Part shown: positions 43,849 through 52,449 of the stretch, piece by piece
Position numbering within the stretch: the first letter of the stretch is position 1
How the letters are laid out: every line of letters starts with the position of its first letter
NCBI GenBank assembly: GCA_024304985.1
Contig: JAMWZC010000009.1
Location: 124,001-188,000, forward strand
Reading direction: 5' to 3'
Source of the DNA: Paracoccaceae bacterium
GTDB lineage: Bacteria; Pseudomonadota; Alphaproteobacteria; Rhodobacterales; Rhodobacteraceae
DNA length: 64,000 nt
The notes under the pieces: model-generated
Database searches by the model: none
What the model saw: the letters and a program-made list of their open reading frames with translations, nothing else
Told to the model about the DNA's origin: nothing
Program-made: the position numbers and the translations under genes

Positions 43849-45465
43849 TCAGCGCCGGGCATCCTCGAGGATCAGGTCCGAGGCGCGCTCGCCCACCATG
43901 ATGGCGGGCGCGTTCGTGTTGCCGGTCGGGATTGTCGGAAAGACCGAGGCATCCGCGACCCGCAGCCCGTCGATCCCGTGCACGCGCAACCGCGCATCCA
44001 CCACCGCCTGCATGGGATCGTTGCCCATCCGGCAGGTGCCGCATTGGTGAAACACGGTCCATGCCTTTTCGCGGATCACATCGGCCAGATCATCGTCGCT
44101 GTCCACCGTCCAGCCGGGGGTGATCTCATCCTCGATCACGGCAGCCATGGCGGGGGTGCGGGCGATCTTGCGGATCAGGCGGAAGCCTTCCAGCATGACG
44201 GCGCGGTCATAGTCGGTCGCGAGATAATTCGTGTGCATCTCGGGTGCGGCAAAAGGATCGGGCGAGCGGATTTGCAGCCAGCCGGTGCTGGTCGGCTTGC
44301 AGGGGTTGAAGCCCAGCAGGAAGCCCGGAAAGGGATCGGGGTTCATCAGGGGCCGGGTGCCGACCGGCGCGCGGGTATAGCTGACGGGTGAGAAGTAGAG
44401 CTGGATATCGGGACGCGTGGCCCCCTCCATCACGCGCACGAATCCGCCGCCCTGATTGAGGCTGAGCGCGAGCGGCCCTTTGCGGGTGAGGACGTAGCGC
44501 AGCCCTGCCCAGAGCTTGCCCATCAGCGGGGCGAGTTCCTGATTGAGGCTTGGGACCCGCGCGCGATAGAGGGCATCCGCGCCCAGATGGTCCGACAGGT
44601 TGCGCCCGACATGAGGGGCCTCGTGCAGCACGGGGATGCCATGTTGTTGCAGCACGCCCCCCGGCCCGATGCCGGACAGTTGCAGAAGCTGGGGCGAGTT
44701 GATGGCGCCGCCGGAGAGGATCACCTCGGCCCGCGCCCTGGCGGTCAGGGTGCGGCCCTTGTGGACATATTCCACGCCCACGGCGCGGCGGCCTTCGAAC
44801 AGAACGCGTGTCACATGGGCGCGGGTTTCCACCTTGAGATTCGCGCGCTTCATCGCCGGGCGAAGATAAGCCCGGGCGGCCGAGGCGCGCAGGCCGCCCT
44901 TGGTGGTGATCTGGTAGAGCGCCGCCCCTTCCATATCCGCGCCGTTATAGTCGGGGTTGGTGGGAAAGCCTGCCTGCTCTGCCGCCGTCAGATAGGTGCG
45001 GGTCAGGGGATGCACGTCATTTGCCACGTCATAGACGGGCAAGGGGCCGCCTGCGCCGCGAAAATCATTCGCGCCGTGGACCCAATCCTCCATCCGGCGG
45101 AACACCGGGGCCACGTCATCCCAGCCCCAGCCGGGCGCGACCGCGCCCCATTCGGCGTAATCTGCGGGGTGCCCGCGCACATAGACCATCGCATTGATCG
45201 AGCTGGACCCGCCCAGCACCTTGCCACGCGGCCAGTAGGAGCGGTTGCCGTTGCGGTTGGGATCGGGTTCGGTGGTGTATTTCCAGTTCACGCGCTGGTC
45301 GTAATAGACCTTGCCATAGCCGATGGGGACCTGCACCCAGAAGGTCAGGTCCGATCCGCCGGCCTCGAGCACCAGAACGCGGGTCTTGCCATCCGCGCTG
45401 AGGCGGTTGGCCAGAACCGATCCCGCCGATCCGGCCCCCACGATCACATAGTCGAATTCCTGCAC
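43849..45465 (-). CDS. GMC family FAD-dependent oxidoreductase (choline/alcohol dehydrogenase-like)
   Basis: A 538-residue GMC oxidoreductase. The FAD fold is IVGAGSAGSVLANRLS, GMC signature 1 is KVLGGSSSINAMVYVRG, and signature 2 is GGAINSPQLLQLSGIGP. The catalytic His is in HQCGTCRMG, and the C-terminus ends in the flavin contact NTNAPAIMVGERASDLI. The start is GTG at 45465 with GGCAGGAC upstream. Length and motifs match BetA, but no betaine aldehyde dehydrogenase or BetI lies nearby, so a primary alcohol dehydrogenase is as likely as choline dehydrogenase. Confidence 0.9.
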   Translation of the reverse strand: MQEFDYVIVGAGSAGSVLANRLSADGKTRVLVLEAGGSDLTFWVQVPIGYGKVYYDQRVNWKYTTEPDPNRNGNRSYWPRGKVLGGSSSINAMVYVRGHPADYAEWGAVAPGWGWDDVAPVFRRMEDWVHGANDFRGAGGPLPVYDVANDVHPLTRTYLTAAEQAGFPTNPDYNGADMEGAALYQITTKGGLRASAARAYLRPAMKRANLKVETRAHVTRVLFEGRRAVGVEYVHKGRTLTARARAEVILSGGAINSPQLLQLSGIGPGGVLQQHGIPVLHEAPHVGRNLSDHLGADALYRARVPSLNQELAPLMGKLWAGLRYVLTRKGPLALSLNQGGGFVRVMEGATRPDIQLYFSPVSYTRAPVGTRPLMNPDPFPGFLLGFNPCKPTSTGWLQIRSPDPFAAPEMHTNYLATDYDRAVMLEGFRLIRKIARTPAMAAVIEDEITPGWTVDSDDDLADVIREKAWTVFHQCGTCRMGNDPMQAVVDARLRVHGIDGLRVADASVFPTIPTGNTNAPAIMVGERASDLILEDARR

Positions 45466-45752
45466 GTCCTGCCCCTGCCCGCTGCGGGACTTTTCGCCCT
45501 GCCGGGGATGACATTAGCAATCGCGGACGCCATGAAAACGGCCAAAAACGACAGCCACGCGGCGATCTTGCACCATCTTCGCGGCTTTGCGCCAATGGCC
45601 AAGGGACCGACATGCGGCGGACGGCGTCCACAACAGCCGCCGCGCCCTGCGGATCGCCGCCTATCGGAGGACAAGTTCCAAGGCCATGATGGCAAAAACG
45701 CGCCCAGCATCGTAGCTTGCGCGATCAACGTGCTGAAACGGAAGGCCCCAGA

Positions 45753-45893
45753 ATGAACCGCAATCTTCTCTATCTCGTGATCGGCCTGCTGGCTGCGGGG
45801 GTGATCGTCATCGGCTATCTCTATTATCAGGAAAGCCAGAGCGGCGTCGAAATCCGGATCGGTGATCAGGGTATCTCGATCGACGGGGATTGA
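45753..45893 (+). CDS. small single-pass membrane protein
   Basis: A 46-residue protein: a short polar start, one transmembrane helix (about 5-23: LLYLVIGLLAAGVIVIGYL), then a hydrophilic tail with VEIRIGDQGISIDGD. Very similar short proteins are, from memory, common in Rhodobacteraceae. The tail sequence is well ordered with alternating hydrophobic residues, which argues for a real gene. It stands alone, divergent from the GMC gene, and a hairpin covers its stop codon. Function unknown. Confidence 0.75.
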   Translation: MNRNLLYLVIGLLAAGVIVIGYLYYQESQSGVEIRIGDQGISIDGD

Positions 45894-45900
45894 TCCCCGT
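45883..45900 (+). terminator. hairpin over the stop codon of the small membrane protein gene
   Basis: ACGGGGAT (45883-45890) and ATCCCCGT (45893-45900) are exact complements two bases apart. There is no T-run, so termination is only possible, not certain. Confidence 0.4.
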
Positions 45901-45968
45901 CCGGCCGCGCAATGACGCTGCGACCATAAGATGCGTGAGGCGCGGTGCCCATGGGCGACAGGCCCGCG

Positions 45969-46991
45969 TCAGCCGGTCTGCCACCCGGTCAGGAAACTGG
46001 TGAGGTTCGCCCCCAGTTCGGGTTGCAGATAACCGCCCTCCTGCACGATCAGGGCGGGCAGGCCCATCCGCGCAATCGCTGCGGCGATGCGGGCGAAACC
46101 CGGTGTGGTGACGGCGAAACCCTTGAACGGGTCATTCTCATGCGCGTCCAGCCCCAAGGCCACCACGATCACATCCGCGCCGAAATCCGCGATCCGCTCC
46201 AGCCCCATATCAAGCGCCGCCAGAAACGCCGCATCATCCGTGCCGCGCGGCAAGGGCAGGTTCAGGTTGTAGCCCAGCCCCGCACCCGCGCCGCGTTCAT
46301 CGGCATGGCCCCAGAAAAACGGATAGAACCGTGCCGGATCGGCATGGACCGACACGGTCAGCACGTCGCGGCGGTGATAGAAGATGCCCTGTGTGCCGTT
46401 GCCGTGGTGCACGTCCACATCCAGAATGGCCGGCCGCCTGCCAGCGCGCAAGAACGCCTCGGCCGCGATGGCGGAGTTGTTGAGAAAGCAGAACCCTCCG
46501 GCTAGATCGCCGAAGGCGTGATGCCCCGGCGGGCGTGACAGCGCATAGGCGACCTCGGCCCCGCCCAGCACCGCATCCGCCCCGCTGAGTGCGGTCTGCG
46601 CCGACCAATAGGCGGCGTCCCATGTGCCCGCTGCGATGGGACAGGCGGTATCGGCCTGATGATAGCCCGCCTGCCCAACTGCCGACAAAGGATAGGACGC
46701 GCCGCGCCGGTCGGGATGGATGTTCGGGATCACCTCGTCGCTGGCCCCTTCGATCCGCGCCCAGCGCGCATGGATCGTGCGCAGGAAATGCAGGTATTCC
46801 GGCGAATGGATGGCGGCCAGCGGTCCCATCCCGTGATCGGATGGCGCGGCGAAGCTGCATCCGGCGTTGAGAGCCGCCGCATGCAGCACCTCGATCCGTT
46901 TGGGTTGTTCGGGGTTGGGCGACATCGCGCCATTGGCCATGAACATTCTGGGATCATGCGCCCATTGGCGATCATCGAAAAAGGCTTTCAT
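45969..46991 (-). CDS. histone deacetylase family amidohydrolase (acetylpolyamine amidohydrolase-like)
   Basis: A 340-residue zinc amidohydrolase of the HDAC/AcuC/AphA superfamily. Catalytic blocks are SRPPGHHAF (tandem His), GFCFLNNSAIAAE, ILDVDVHHGNGTQGIFY (Asp and His zinc ligands) and QEGGYLQPELG. Bacterial members deacetylate small amines such as acetylpolyamines. The start at 46991 has AAGGAAACC upstream. It is the last gene of an operon with a polyamine-type ABC importer, an aminotransferase and a BKACE enzyme, so the substrate is probably an imported N-acetylated amine or amino acid. Confidence 0.9.
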   Translation of the reverse strand: MKAFFDDRQWAHDPRMFMANGAMSPNPEQPKRIEVLHAAALNAGCSFAAPSDHGMGPLAAIHSPEYLHFLRTIHARWARIEGASDEVIPNIHPDRRGASYPLSAVGQAGYHQADTACPIAAGTWDAAYWSAQTALSGADAVLGGAEVAYALSRPPGHHAFGDLAGGFCFLNNSAIAAEAFLRAGRRPAILDVDVHHGNGTQGIFYHRRDVLTVSVHADPARFYPFFWGHADERGAGAGLGYNLNLPLPRGTDDAAFLAALDMGLERIADFGADVIVVALGLDAHENDPFKGFAVTTPGFARIAAAIARMGLPALIVQEGGYLQPELGANLTSFLTGWQTG

Positions 46992-47028
46992 CGTGGTGGT
47001 TTCCTTCATTCTTCAGGCAGGGGGCGGA

Positions 47029-47955
47029 TCAGAACGCCACCTTGTCGGGCCCTTTGAGGCCCAGCATCGCGCGCGCCTCGTCCGGGGTGGCAAGGGTATG
47101 GCCCAGATCCTCCAGCATCCCGCGCAGTTTGGTCACCTGTTCGGCGTTCGACCGGGCCAGCACGCCTTTGGAGAGATAGAGGTTGTCTTCCAACCCCACG
47201 CGGACATGGCCACCCAGTGCGGCTGACACCAGCGCCATCGGCATCTGCTGCCGCCCCGCTGCAAGGGTCGAAAACAGGTAATCGGTGCCGAACAGCCGGT
47301 CGGCGGTGGTTTTCAGATGCACCAGATGATCGGGTTCCGCCGCGACGCCGCCCAGAACGCCCATCACGAACTGGATGAAGAGCGGGCCCTGCACCAGCCC
47401 CCGGTCGCGGAAATGCGCCAGCATGTAGAGGTGCCCCAGATCGTAGCATTCGAATTCGAACCGCGCGCCGCGCTCGGCCCCCATCAGGCGCAAGACGCCT
47501 TCGATATCGCGGGGGGTGTTCTTGAAGACCAGATCGTCGCTGTCGCGCAGGAAGGGTTCTTCCCAATCGTGCTGCCAGTCGGTGCGCTTGCCCAGCATCG
47601 GGTAAAGCGCGAAGTTCATCGTGCCCATGTTGAGGCTGCACATCTCGGGCTCGGCGGCCATTGGGCCCGCGATGCGCTCATGCAGCGGCATCACGGCGCT
47701 GCCGCCTGTAGAGAGGTTGATCACGGCATTGCAGCCCGCCTTGATGCGCGGCAGGAAGGCCATGAAATTCTCGGGCCGGGCCGAGGGGCGGCCAGTCAGA
47801 GGGTCGCGCGCATGCAGGTGCAGGATCGCGGCCCCTGCCTCAGCCGCGCCGATGGACTGTTCCGCGATCTGGTCCGGCGTGACGGGCAGATGCGGCGACA
47901 TGGACGGCGTGTGGATCGACCCGGTGATGGCGCAGGAGAGGATGATCTTGGCCAT
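47029..47955 (-). CDS. 3-keto-5-aminohexanoate cleavage protein (BKACE family)
   Basis: A 308-residue TIM-barrel enzyme of the beta-keto acid cleavage family (BKACE). It uses acetyl-CoA to split a beta-keto acid into acetoacetate and an acyl-CoA. The zinc-binding HLHARDP (46-52) follows the SCAITGSIHTP start. NLSTGGSA and GLEDNLYLSKG are the other conserved sites. The specific substrate varies widely in this family. It lies 3 bp behind the aminotransferase gene, which could supply its beta-keto acid. Confidence 0.93.
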   Translation of the reverse strand: MAKIILSCAITGSIHTPSMSPHLPVTPDQIAEQSIGAAEAGAAILHLHARDPLTGRPSARPENFMAFLPRIKAGCNAVINLSTGGSAVMPLHERIAGPMAAEPEMCSLNMGTMNFALYPMLGKRTDWQHDWEEPFLRDSDDLVFKNTPRDIEGVLRLMGAERGARFEFECYDLGHLYMLAHFRDRGLVQGPLFIQFVMGVLGGVAAEPDHLVHLKTTADRLFGTDYLFSTLAAGRQQMPMALVSAALGGHVRVGLEDNLYLSKGVLARSNAEQVTKLRGMLEDLGHTLATPDEARAMLGLKGPDKVAF

Positions 47956-47958
47956 GGG

Positions 47959-49329
47959 TCAGACCCGTTCCGTCATGGCCCGCAGCGCCAGCGGGGCGAA
48001 GGCGGTCAGGGCGGCGGTCAGTTTCGCGATGATCTCGTCCACATGCGCCTCGGTCGCGGTCATGGGCGGGCAGACAAGGAAGTGATCGCCCGCGCGCCCG
48101 TCGCGGGTGCGGCGGGCATAGATGATCAGACCTTCGGCATAGGCCAGTTCGACCAGTTCCAGATAAGCGTTCAGAGCGGGGGGCAGAGGCTCCATCGTGG
48201 TGCGGTCCGCGACCAGTTCAAAGGCCAGCAGAAGGCCCTTGCCGCGCACATCCCCGACAAAGGGAAAGCGGTCCATCAGACCTTCCAGCCGCGATTTCAG
48301 CAGTTCGCCGATGCGGGCGGCGTTCTGGATCAAACCTTCCGTCTCGATCACCTCGAGCACGGCCAGCCCCGCGGCACAGGCAAGCGGATTGCCCGCATAG
48401 GTGAAGCCATGGGCAAAGCCGCCCTGATCCAGCACCGGGTTGACGATCCGGTCATGGGCGATCATCGCTCCCAAGGGCGCATAGCCCGCGCCGAACCCCT
48501 TGGACAGCGCGATGATGTCAGGAGCCACGCCCCAGTGATCGGCCCCCAGAAACGCGCCGGTGCGCCCGCCGCCGCACATCACCTCGTCGTGGATCAGCAG
48601 CACGCCGTGACGGGTGCAGATCTCGCGCACCGCCTGCATATATCCCGCAGGCGGCACCAGCGCGCCGGTCGAGGCACCGCCCACGGGTTCCACGATGAAG
48701 GCCAGCACGGTATCGGGGCCTTGGGCCACGATCTCGGCCTCCAGCATGGCGGCGTAATGCGCGCCGGTGGCGGGGTCGCCCGCGTTCAGCCCGTCCAGAT
48801 AGGCGCGCGGGGCGGGGATCTTGGGCATCACCTGCATCATCGGGGCGAAAGGATCGGCCAGCGGGCCGTAACCCGTGATGGCCAGCGCGCCCAGTGTGCA
48901 GCCGTGATAGCTGGGGCTGCGCGAGATCACCTTCCAGCGGCTGCCCTGCCCCACGGCCAGCGCATATTGGCGCGCGATTTTCAGCGCGCTTTCCACCGCT
49001 TCGGAGCCACCCGAGACAAAGAACACCTTCTCCATCCCCTCGGGCATGAGAGAGGCGGTTTTCGCGGCCAGTCGTTCGGACGGGTCGGTTTCGAAATGCA
49101 GGCGATAGCCGAAGGTCGACTTCTCCATCTGCGCGCGCATCGCGGCCAGAACATGGGGGTGGGAATGGCCGATATTGCTGACCATCGCACCCGAAGAGCC
49201 GTCAAGGTAACGCTTGCCTTCGATGTCCCACATATAGACGTCGCGCGCCTCGGCCAGCACGGGGCGGCGGGCGCGGGTCTGGTAGAACAGATGGCTTTCG
49301 GGCCGGGCATTCATCAGGGGTTGAGACAT
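47959..49329 (-). CDS. class III (omega-type) aminotransferase
   Basis: A 456-residue PLP enzyme of aminotransferase class III. SGGSEAVESALKIARQY binds phosphate, the LIHDEVMCGGGRTG strand carries the Asp that contacts the pyridine nitrogen, and the Schiff-base Lys is in ALSKGFGAGYAPLGA. Such enzymes transaminate omega-, beta- or gamma-amino groups. In this operon, between the ABC importer and the BKACE gene, transamination of a beta-amino acid to a beta-keto acid is the simplest reading. Confidence 0.93.
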   Translation of the reverse strand: MSQPLMNARPESHLFYQTRARRPVLAEARDVYMWDIEGKRYLDGSSGAMVSNIGHSHPHVLAAMRAQMEKSTFGYRLHFETDPSERLAAKTASLMPEGMEKVFFVSGGSEAVESALKIARQYALAVGQGSRWKVISRSPSYHGCTLGALAITGYGPLADPFAPMMQVMPKIPAPRAYLDGLNAGDPATGAHYAAMLEAEIVAQGPDTVLAFIVEPVGGASTGALVPPAGYMQAVREICTRHGVLLIHDEVMCGGGRTGAFLGADHWGVAPDIIALSKGFGAGYAPLGAMIAHDRIVNPVLDQGGFAHGFTYAGNPLACAAGLAVLEVIETEGLIQNAARIGELLKSRLEGLMDRFPFVGDVRGKGLLLAFELVADRTTMEPLPPALNAYLELVELAYAEGLIIYARRTRDGRAGDHFLVCPPMTATEAHVDEIIAKLTAALTAFAPLALRAMTERV

Positions 49330-49341
49330 GTCAGGGGTCTT

Positions 49342-50421
49342 TCAGGTGACGGGAAGGGCAGCGCAGTCGCGCGGCAGCAGACGCAGGATCACGCTATCAC
49401 CGGCGGCGAATGGGGCCACGTCGATCATGTTGATCGCTTGCAGCGCGTGATCGCCCACGCGCAGGAAATAGCGCGCGGCCTGCCCCTGATAGTCCACCGC
49501 CTCGACCTGAGCGGGGATCATGATGGCGGTGTCGTCGCGGCTGTCCGCAGGCATGAGTTTCAGCTTTTCGGCGCGGATCACCAGTTTGGCGGCAGAGGCA
49601 TCGCCCAGCTTGGGGGCACGGGCGCGCGGGATCACGACGCGGGCGAAGCCCGGCACATCGAGGGCCAGTTCGTCACCCTGCCGGTCGGTGACACGCGCTT
49701 CAAGGATGTTCGCCGCCCCCAGAAAGCGCGCGACGAATTCGCTGGCGGGGGTGTTGTAGACCTCCTCGGGTGGGCCGACCTGTTCGACGCGGCCTTCGGA
49801 CATGACGATGATCTGGTCGGACATGGCCAGCGCTTCGGATTGGTCGTGCGTGACGAAGATCGAGGTGACGCCCAGACGTTTCTGGATGTTCTTCAACTCG
49901 ACCCGCATATCCTCGCGCAGGTTGGCGTCCAGTGCCGAAAGCGGTTCGTCCAGCAGCAGAACATCGGGTTCCACCACAACGGCGCGGGCCAGTGCGATGC
50001 GTTGCTGTTGGCCGCCGGACAGTTCCGAAGGGTAGCGGTCGGCCAGATGAGGCAGTTGCACCAGTTCCAGCGCCTGCATGACGCGGCGCTGGGCTTCGGC
50101 GCGATCCACTGGGCGATATTTCAGACCGAAGCCCACGTTCTGTGCCACGGTGCGATGAGGGAAGAGGGCGTAGTTCTGGAACACGATGCCAAGGTTGCGC
50201 TTGTGGATCGGGATGTCGTTGACGCGGCGGCCGTTGATGCTGATGTCACCTTCGGTCGGGTCCAAGAGCCCCGCCACCATCCGCAGGGTCGTGGTCTTGC
50301 CGCAACCCGATGGCCCCAACAAGGTGCAGAAACTGCCCTCGGGGATGTCGAGCGACATTTTCTGCACCGCCGTGAAGGTGCCGAAGCGCTTGACGATATT
50401 GCTGAGGGTGACGGCGGCCAT
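49342..50421 (-). CDS. ABC transporter ATP-binding protein (PotA type)
   Basis: A 359-residue ATPase of the spermidine/putrescine-type importer family. Walker A is GPSGCGKTT, the signature is LSGGQQQRIALARA, and Walker B is LLLDEPLSALD; a C-terminal TOBE-type domain follows (about 270-359). AAAGGACC precedes the ATG. A TGTCCCA-N3-TGGGACA palindrome lies 30 bp upstream, between it and the binding-protein gene. Confidence 0.95.
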   Translation of the reverse strand: MAAVTLSNIVKRFGTFTAVQKMSLDIPEGSFCTLLGPSGCGKTTTLRMVAGLLDPTEGDISINGRRVNDIPIHKRNLGIVFQNYALFPHRTVAQNVGFGLKYRPVDRAEAQRRVMQALELVQLPHLADRYPSELSGGQQQRIALARAVVVEPDVLLLDEPLSALDANLREDMRVELKNIQKRLGVTSIFVTHDQSEALAMSDQIIVMSEGRVEQVGPPEEVYNTPASEFVARFLGAANILEARVTDRQGDELALDVPGFARVVIPRARAPKLGDASAAKLVIRAEKLKLMPADSRDDTAIMIPAQVEAVDYQGQAARYFLRVGDHALQAINMIDVAPFAAGDSVILRLLPRDCAALPVT

Positions 50422-50450
50422 GGGAGGTCCTTTTTCGCGTCAGGGCGGGA

Positions 50451-50467
50451 TGTCCCACGATGGGACA
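50451..50467. promoter_or_regulatory. palindrome TGTCCCA-N3-TGGGACA (copy 2)
   Basis: The same 7-bp arms as at 7700-7716, here around CGA, in the 67-bp gap between the ABC binding-protein and ATPase genes. It could be an internal operator or a mobile palindromic unit; as RNA it would also form a 7-bp hairpin. Confidence 0.5.
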
Positions 50468-50488
50468 CCCCGAAAGTTAACAAGATCT

Positions 50489-51631
50489 TCAGAAACCCCG
50501 CTGCACGCGGCTGAAGGTTTCGGACCATTCCGCCTCGTTCCCGTTCCAGTAGGCGGGGTCGGCAAAGGTCAGCGCGTCCAGCGTGCCGGTCGGGTCATAG
50601 GCGGGCAATGTCGGGATCTTGGTGCCCAGATCGACCTTGGTGCCATCGAGTGCGGGCGGATAGTTCTGCCCTTCGGCCACGGCGATGGAGGTTTCGGGTG
50701 CCAGCATGAAGTTCAGCAGTTCCTCGCAGGCCTCGACCGGAGAGCCTTTGATCACGAAGAGACATTCCTGCCAGCCGAACCCGTTGGGCGGATCGTAATA
50801 GCCGATATCGTGACCCTGCTCTTGCAGCGCGGCGATGCGGCCCGACCAGCCTTCGGTCACGTAGATTTCTTCCTCGGCCAGCAGGCTCATCAATTCGGCG
50901 CCAGATCCCCAGTATTTCAGGGCCAGATCGCGGTGGCTGCGGATTGCGTCCCAGACCGCATCCATATCGGTGATGTTGTTGGGGTCCTGATCCGTTTGCA
51001 GCGCGCCATACCAGATCCGGGTGCGCCAGTCGGACCAGCCGCCGATCTTGTCCTTGTAAGCCTCGTCGATGAGGATGCTGGCGCCCTTTTCCTTCATCTC
51101 CTCGTCCGAGATGTATTTGCGGTTATAGGCCAGCCCCGTGGTGCCATAGTTATAGGGCACGGCGGACAGGTAATCGGGCGTCACACGGCGATAGGCATCG
51201 GTCAGCGCGTCCATCACCATGGCCATGTTGGGGATGTTGTCGGTGTTGAGCTCGACCGTCAGGCCGAAATTCACATAGCGGGCGTAGTCGAACACGCCCG
51301 ACAGATGGGCGATGTTGAACTCTCCCTCCTGGCTGGAGCGGACCTGCGCCAGATATTCGTCCCCGCCCGAGAATGTGCCATCGACCACATTGATGCCCGT
51401 GGCGGCGGTGTAGGGATCGAAGGCATGCTTGCGGAACGCCTCGGACACCACGCCGCCCCATCCGTCAAAGCGGACCTGCTGCACGGTCTGGGCGTTGGCA
51501 TATCTGGCGAAGGGGGTTTGCAACCCATACGCCGCACCCGCCGCGCCGATCAGACCCAGAAAATTGCGCCGGTCCATGTCGCCGTTGCGATAGCGTTCCA
51601 GAAGGCGTTCGTAGCGTTTGGTATTGTCCAT
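50489..51631 (-). CDS. ABC transporter substrate-binding protein (PotD/PotF-like), Tat signal
   Basis: A 380-residue periplasmic binding protein. The N-terminus has a twin-arginine motif DRRNFLGLIG at about residues 20-29, followed by AAGAAYG and an ANAQ cleavage region. The fold is that of spermidine/putrescine-type binding proteins (VRFDGWGGVVSEAF, PYNYGTTGLAYN). Family members bind amines or amino acids. With the two permeases and the ATPase it forms a complete importer. Confidence 0.92.
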   Translation of the reverse strand: MDNTKRYERLLERYRNGDMDRRNFLGLIGAAGAAYGLQTPFARYANAQTVQQVRFDGWGGVVSEAFRKHAFDPYTAATGINVVDGTFSGGDEYLAQVRSSQEGEFNIAHLSGVFDYARYVNFGLTVELNTDNIPNMAMVMDALTDAYRRVTPDYLSAVPYNYGTTGLAYNRKYISDEEMKEKGASILIDEAYKDKIGGWSDWRTRIWYGALQTDQDPNNITDMDAVWDAIRSHRDLALKYWGSGAELMSLLAEEEIYVTEGWSGRIAALQEQGHDIGYYDPPNGFGWQECLFVIKGSPVEACEELLNFMLAPETSIAVAEGQNYPPALDGTKVDLGTKIPTLPAYDPTGTLDALTFADPAYWNGNEAEWSETFSRVQRGF

Positions 51632-51663
51632 AACGGTTTCTCCTTGGTTGGTTGAAGGCGGTT

Positions 51664-52449
51664 CTATCTGCCGCGTTTTGTTGAGAGGCTGCGGGCGATT
51701 GCGGCCCCCAGCAGAGGAAGGCCCACGGTGAGAAGGATCATCACCGTGCCCAGCGCGTTGATTTCCGGGCTGATCGAATTGCGCAGCATCGAGAAGATCT
51801 GCGTCGGCACCGTCTCGACCCCGCCGGGTTTCCAGAAGAGCGTGCCTGTGATGTCGTCAAAGCTGATGGTGAAGGCGAACAGCGCGCCTGCGGCGACGGC
51901 GGGCATCAGCAGAGGCAATGTGACCGAAAAGAAGGTCTGCACCGGGGAGGCACCCAGGCTGAGGGCGGCTTCCTCGACATCGCGGCGGATGCTGACAAGG
52001 CGGGCTTGCACCACGAGGATGACGAACGGCAGCGTGAAGATCACATGCCCCGCCAGCAGCAGCGCAAAACTTTTGCCGATGCCCAGCCAGTTGAGGAACA
52101 GCAGCAGCGCCACGGCAAGCACCACTTCGGGCACAAGGATCGGCGCGATCAGCGCGGTGGTGATGAGGTTCTTGCCCGGCACGTCGTAGCGCACAAGGGC
52201 AAGGCTGGCCAGAACTCCCAGCGTGGTCGAGATCACGGCGGTCATCAGGCCCAGCACCAGCGAGGTGCGGAAGGCGCGCATCACCGCGTCATTGTTCCAC
52301 AGCGCCTCGAACCAGCGCAGCGACAGGCCGGTCATGGGGAAGCTGCCGAACTGGTTGGCGTTGAACGACAGCAGCACCACGACCGCCACGGGCAGGAACA
52401 TGAAGGCATAGACCGCAATCGCGTAGAGACGGATCAGACCCCAGCCCAT
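51664..52449 (-). CDS. ABC transporter permease (PotC type)
   Basis: A 261-residue permease with six predicted helices. The EAA loop reads EEAALSLGASPVQTFFSVTL. Its ATG overlaps the stop of the partner permease by one base (TGATG). It forms the membrane channel with the 52449-53315 product. Confidence 0.94.
   Translation of the reverse strand: MGWGLIRLYAIAVYAFMFLPVAVVVLLSFNANQFGSFPMTGLSLRWFEALWNNDAVMRAFRTSLVLGLMTAVISTTLGVLASLALVRYDVPGKNLITTALIAPILVPEVVLAVALLLFLNWLGIGKSFALLLAGHVIFTLPFVILVVQARLVSIRRDVEEAALSLGASPVQTFFSVTLPLLMPAVAAGALFAFTISFDDITGTLFWKPGGVETVPTQIFSMLRNSISPEINALGTVMILLTVGLPLLGAAIARSLSTKRGR

Noticed and set aside
43849-45465. Naming the GMC gene betA
   Set aside because: No betB, betI or choline transporter nearby; several alcohol dehydrogenases share these motifs.
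47317-50514. A 1065-codon open frame on the plus strand
   Set aside because: It is antisense to the BKACE, aminotransferase and ABC ATPase genes, which have complete family motifs. High GC leaves such antisense frames open. The translation is Gly/His/Arg-rich without domains.
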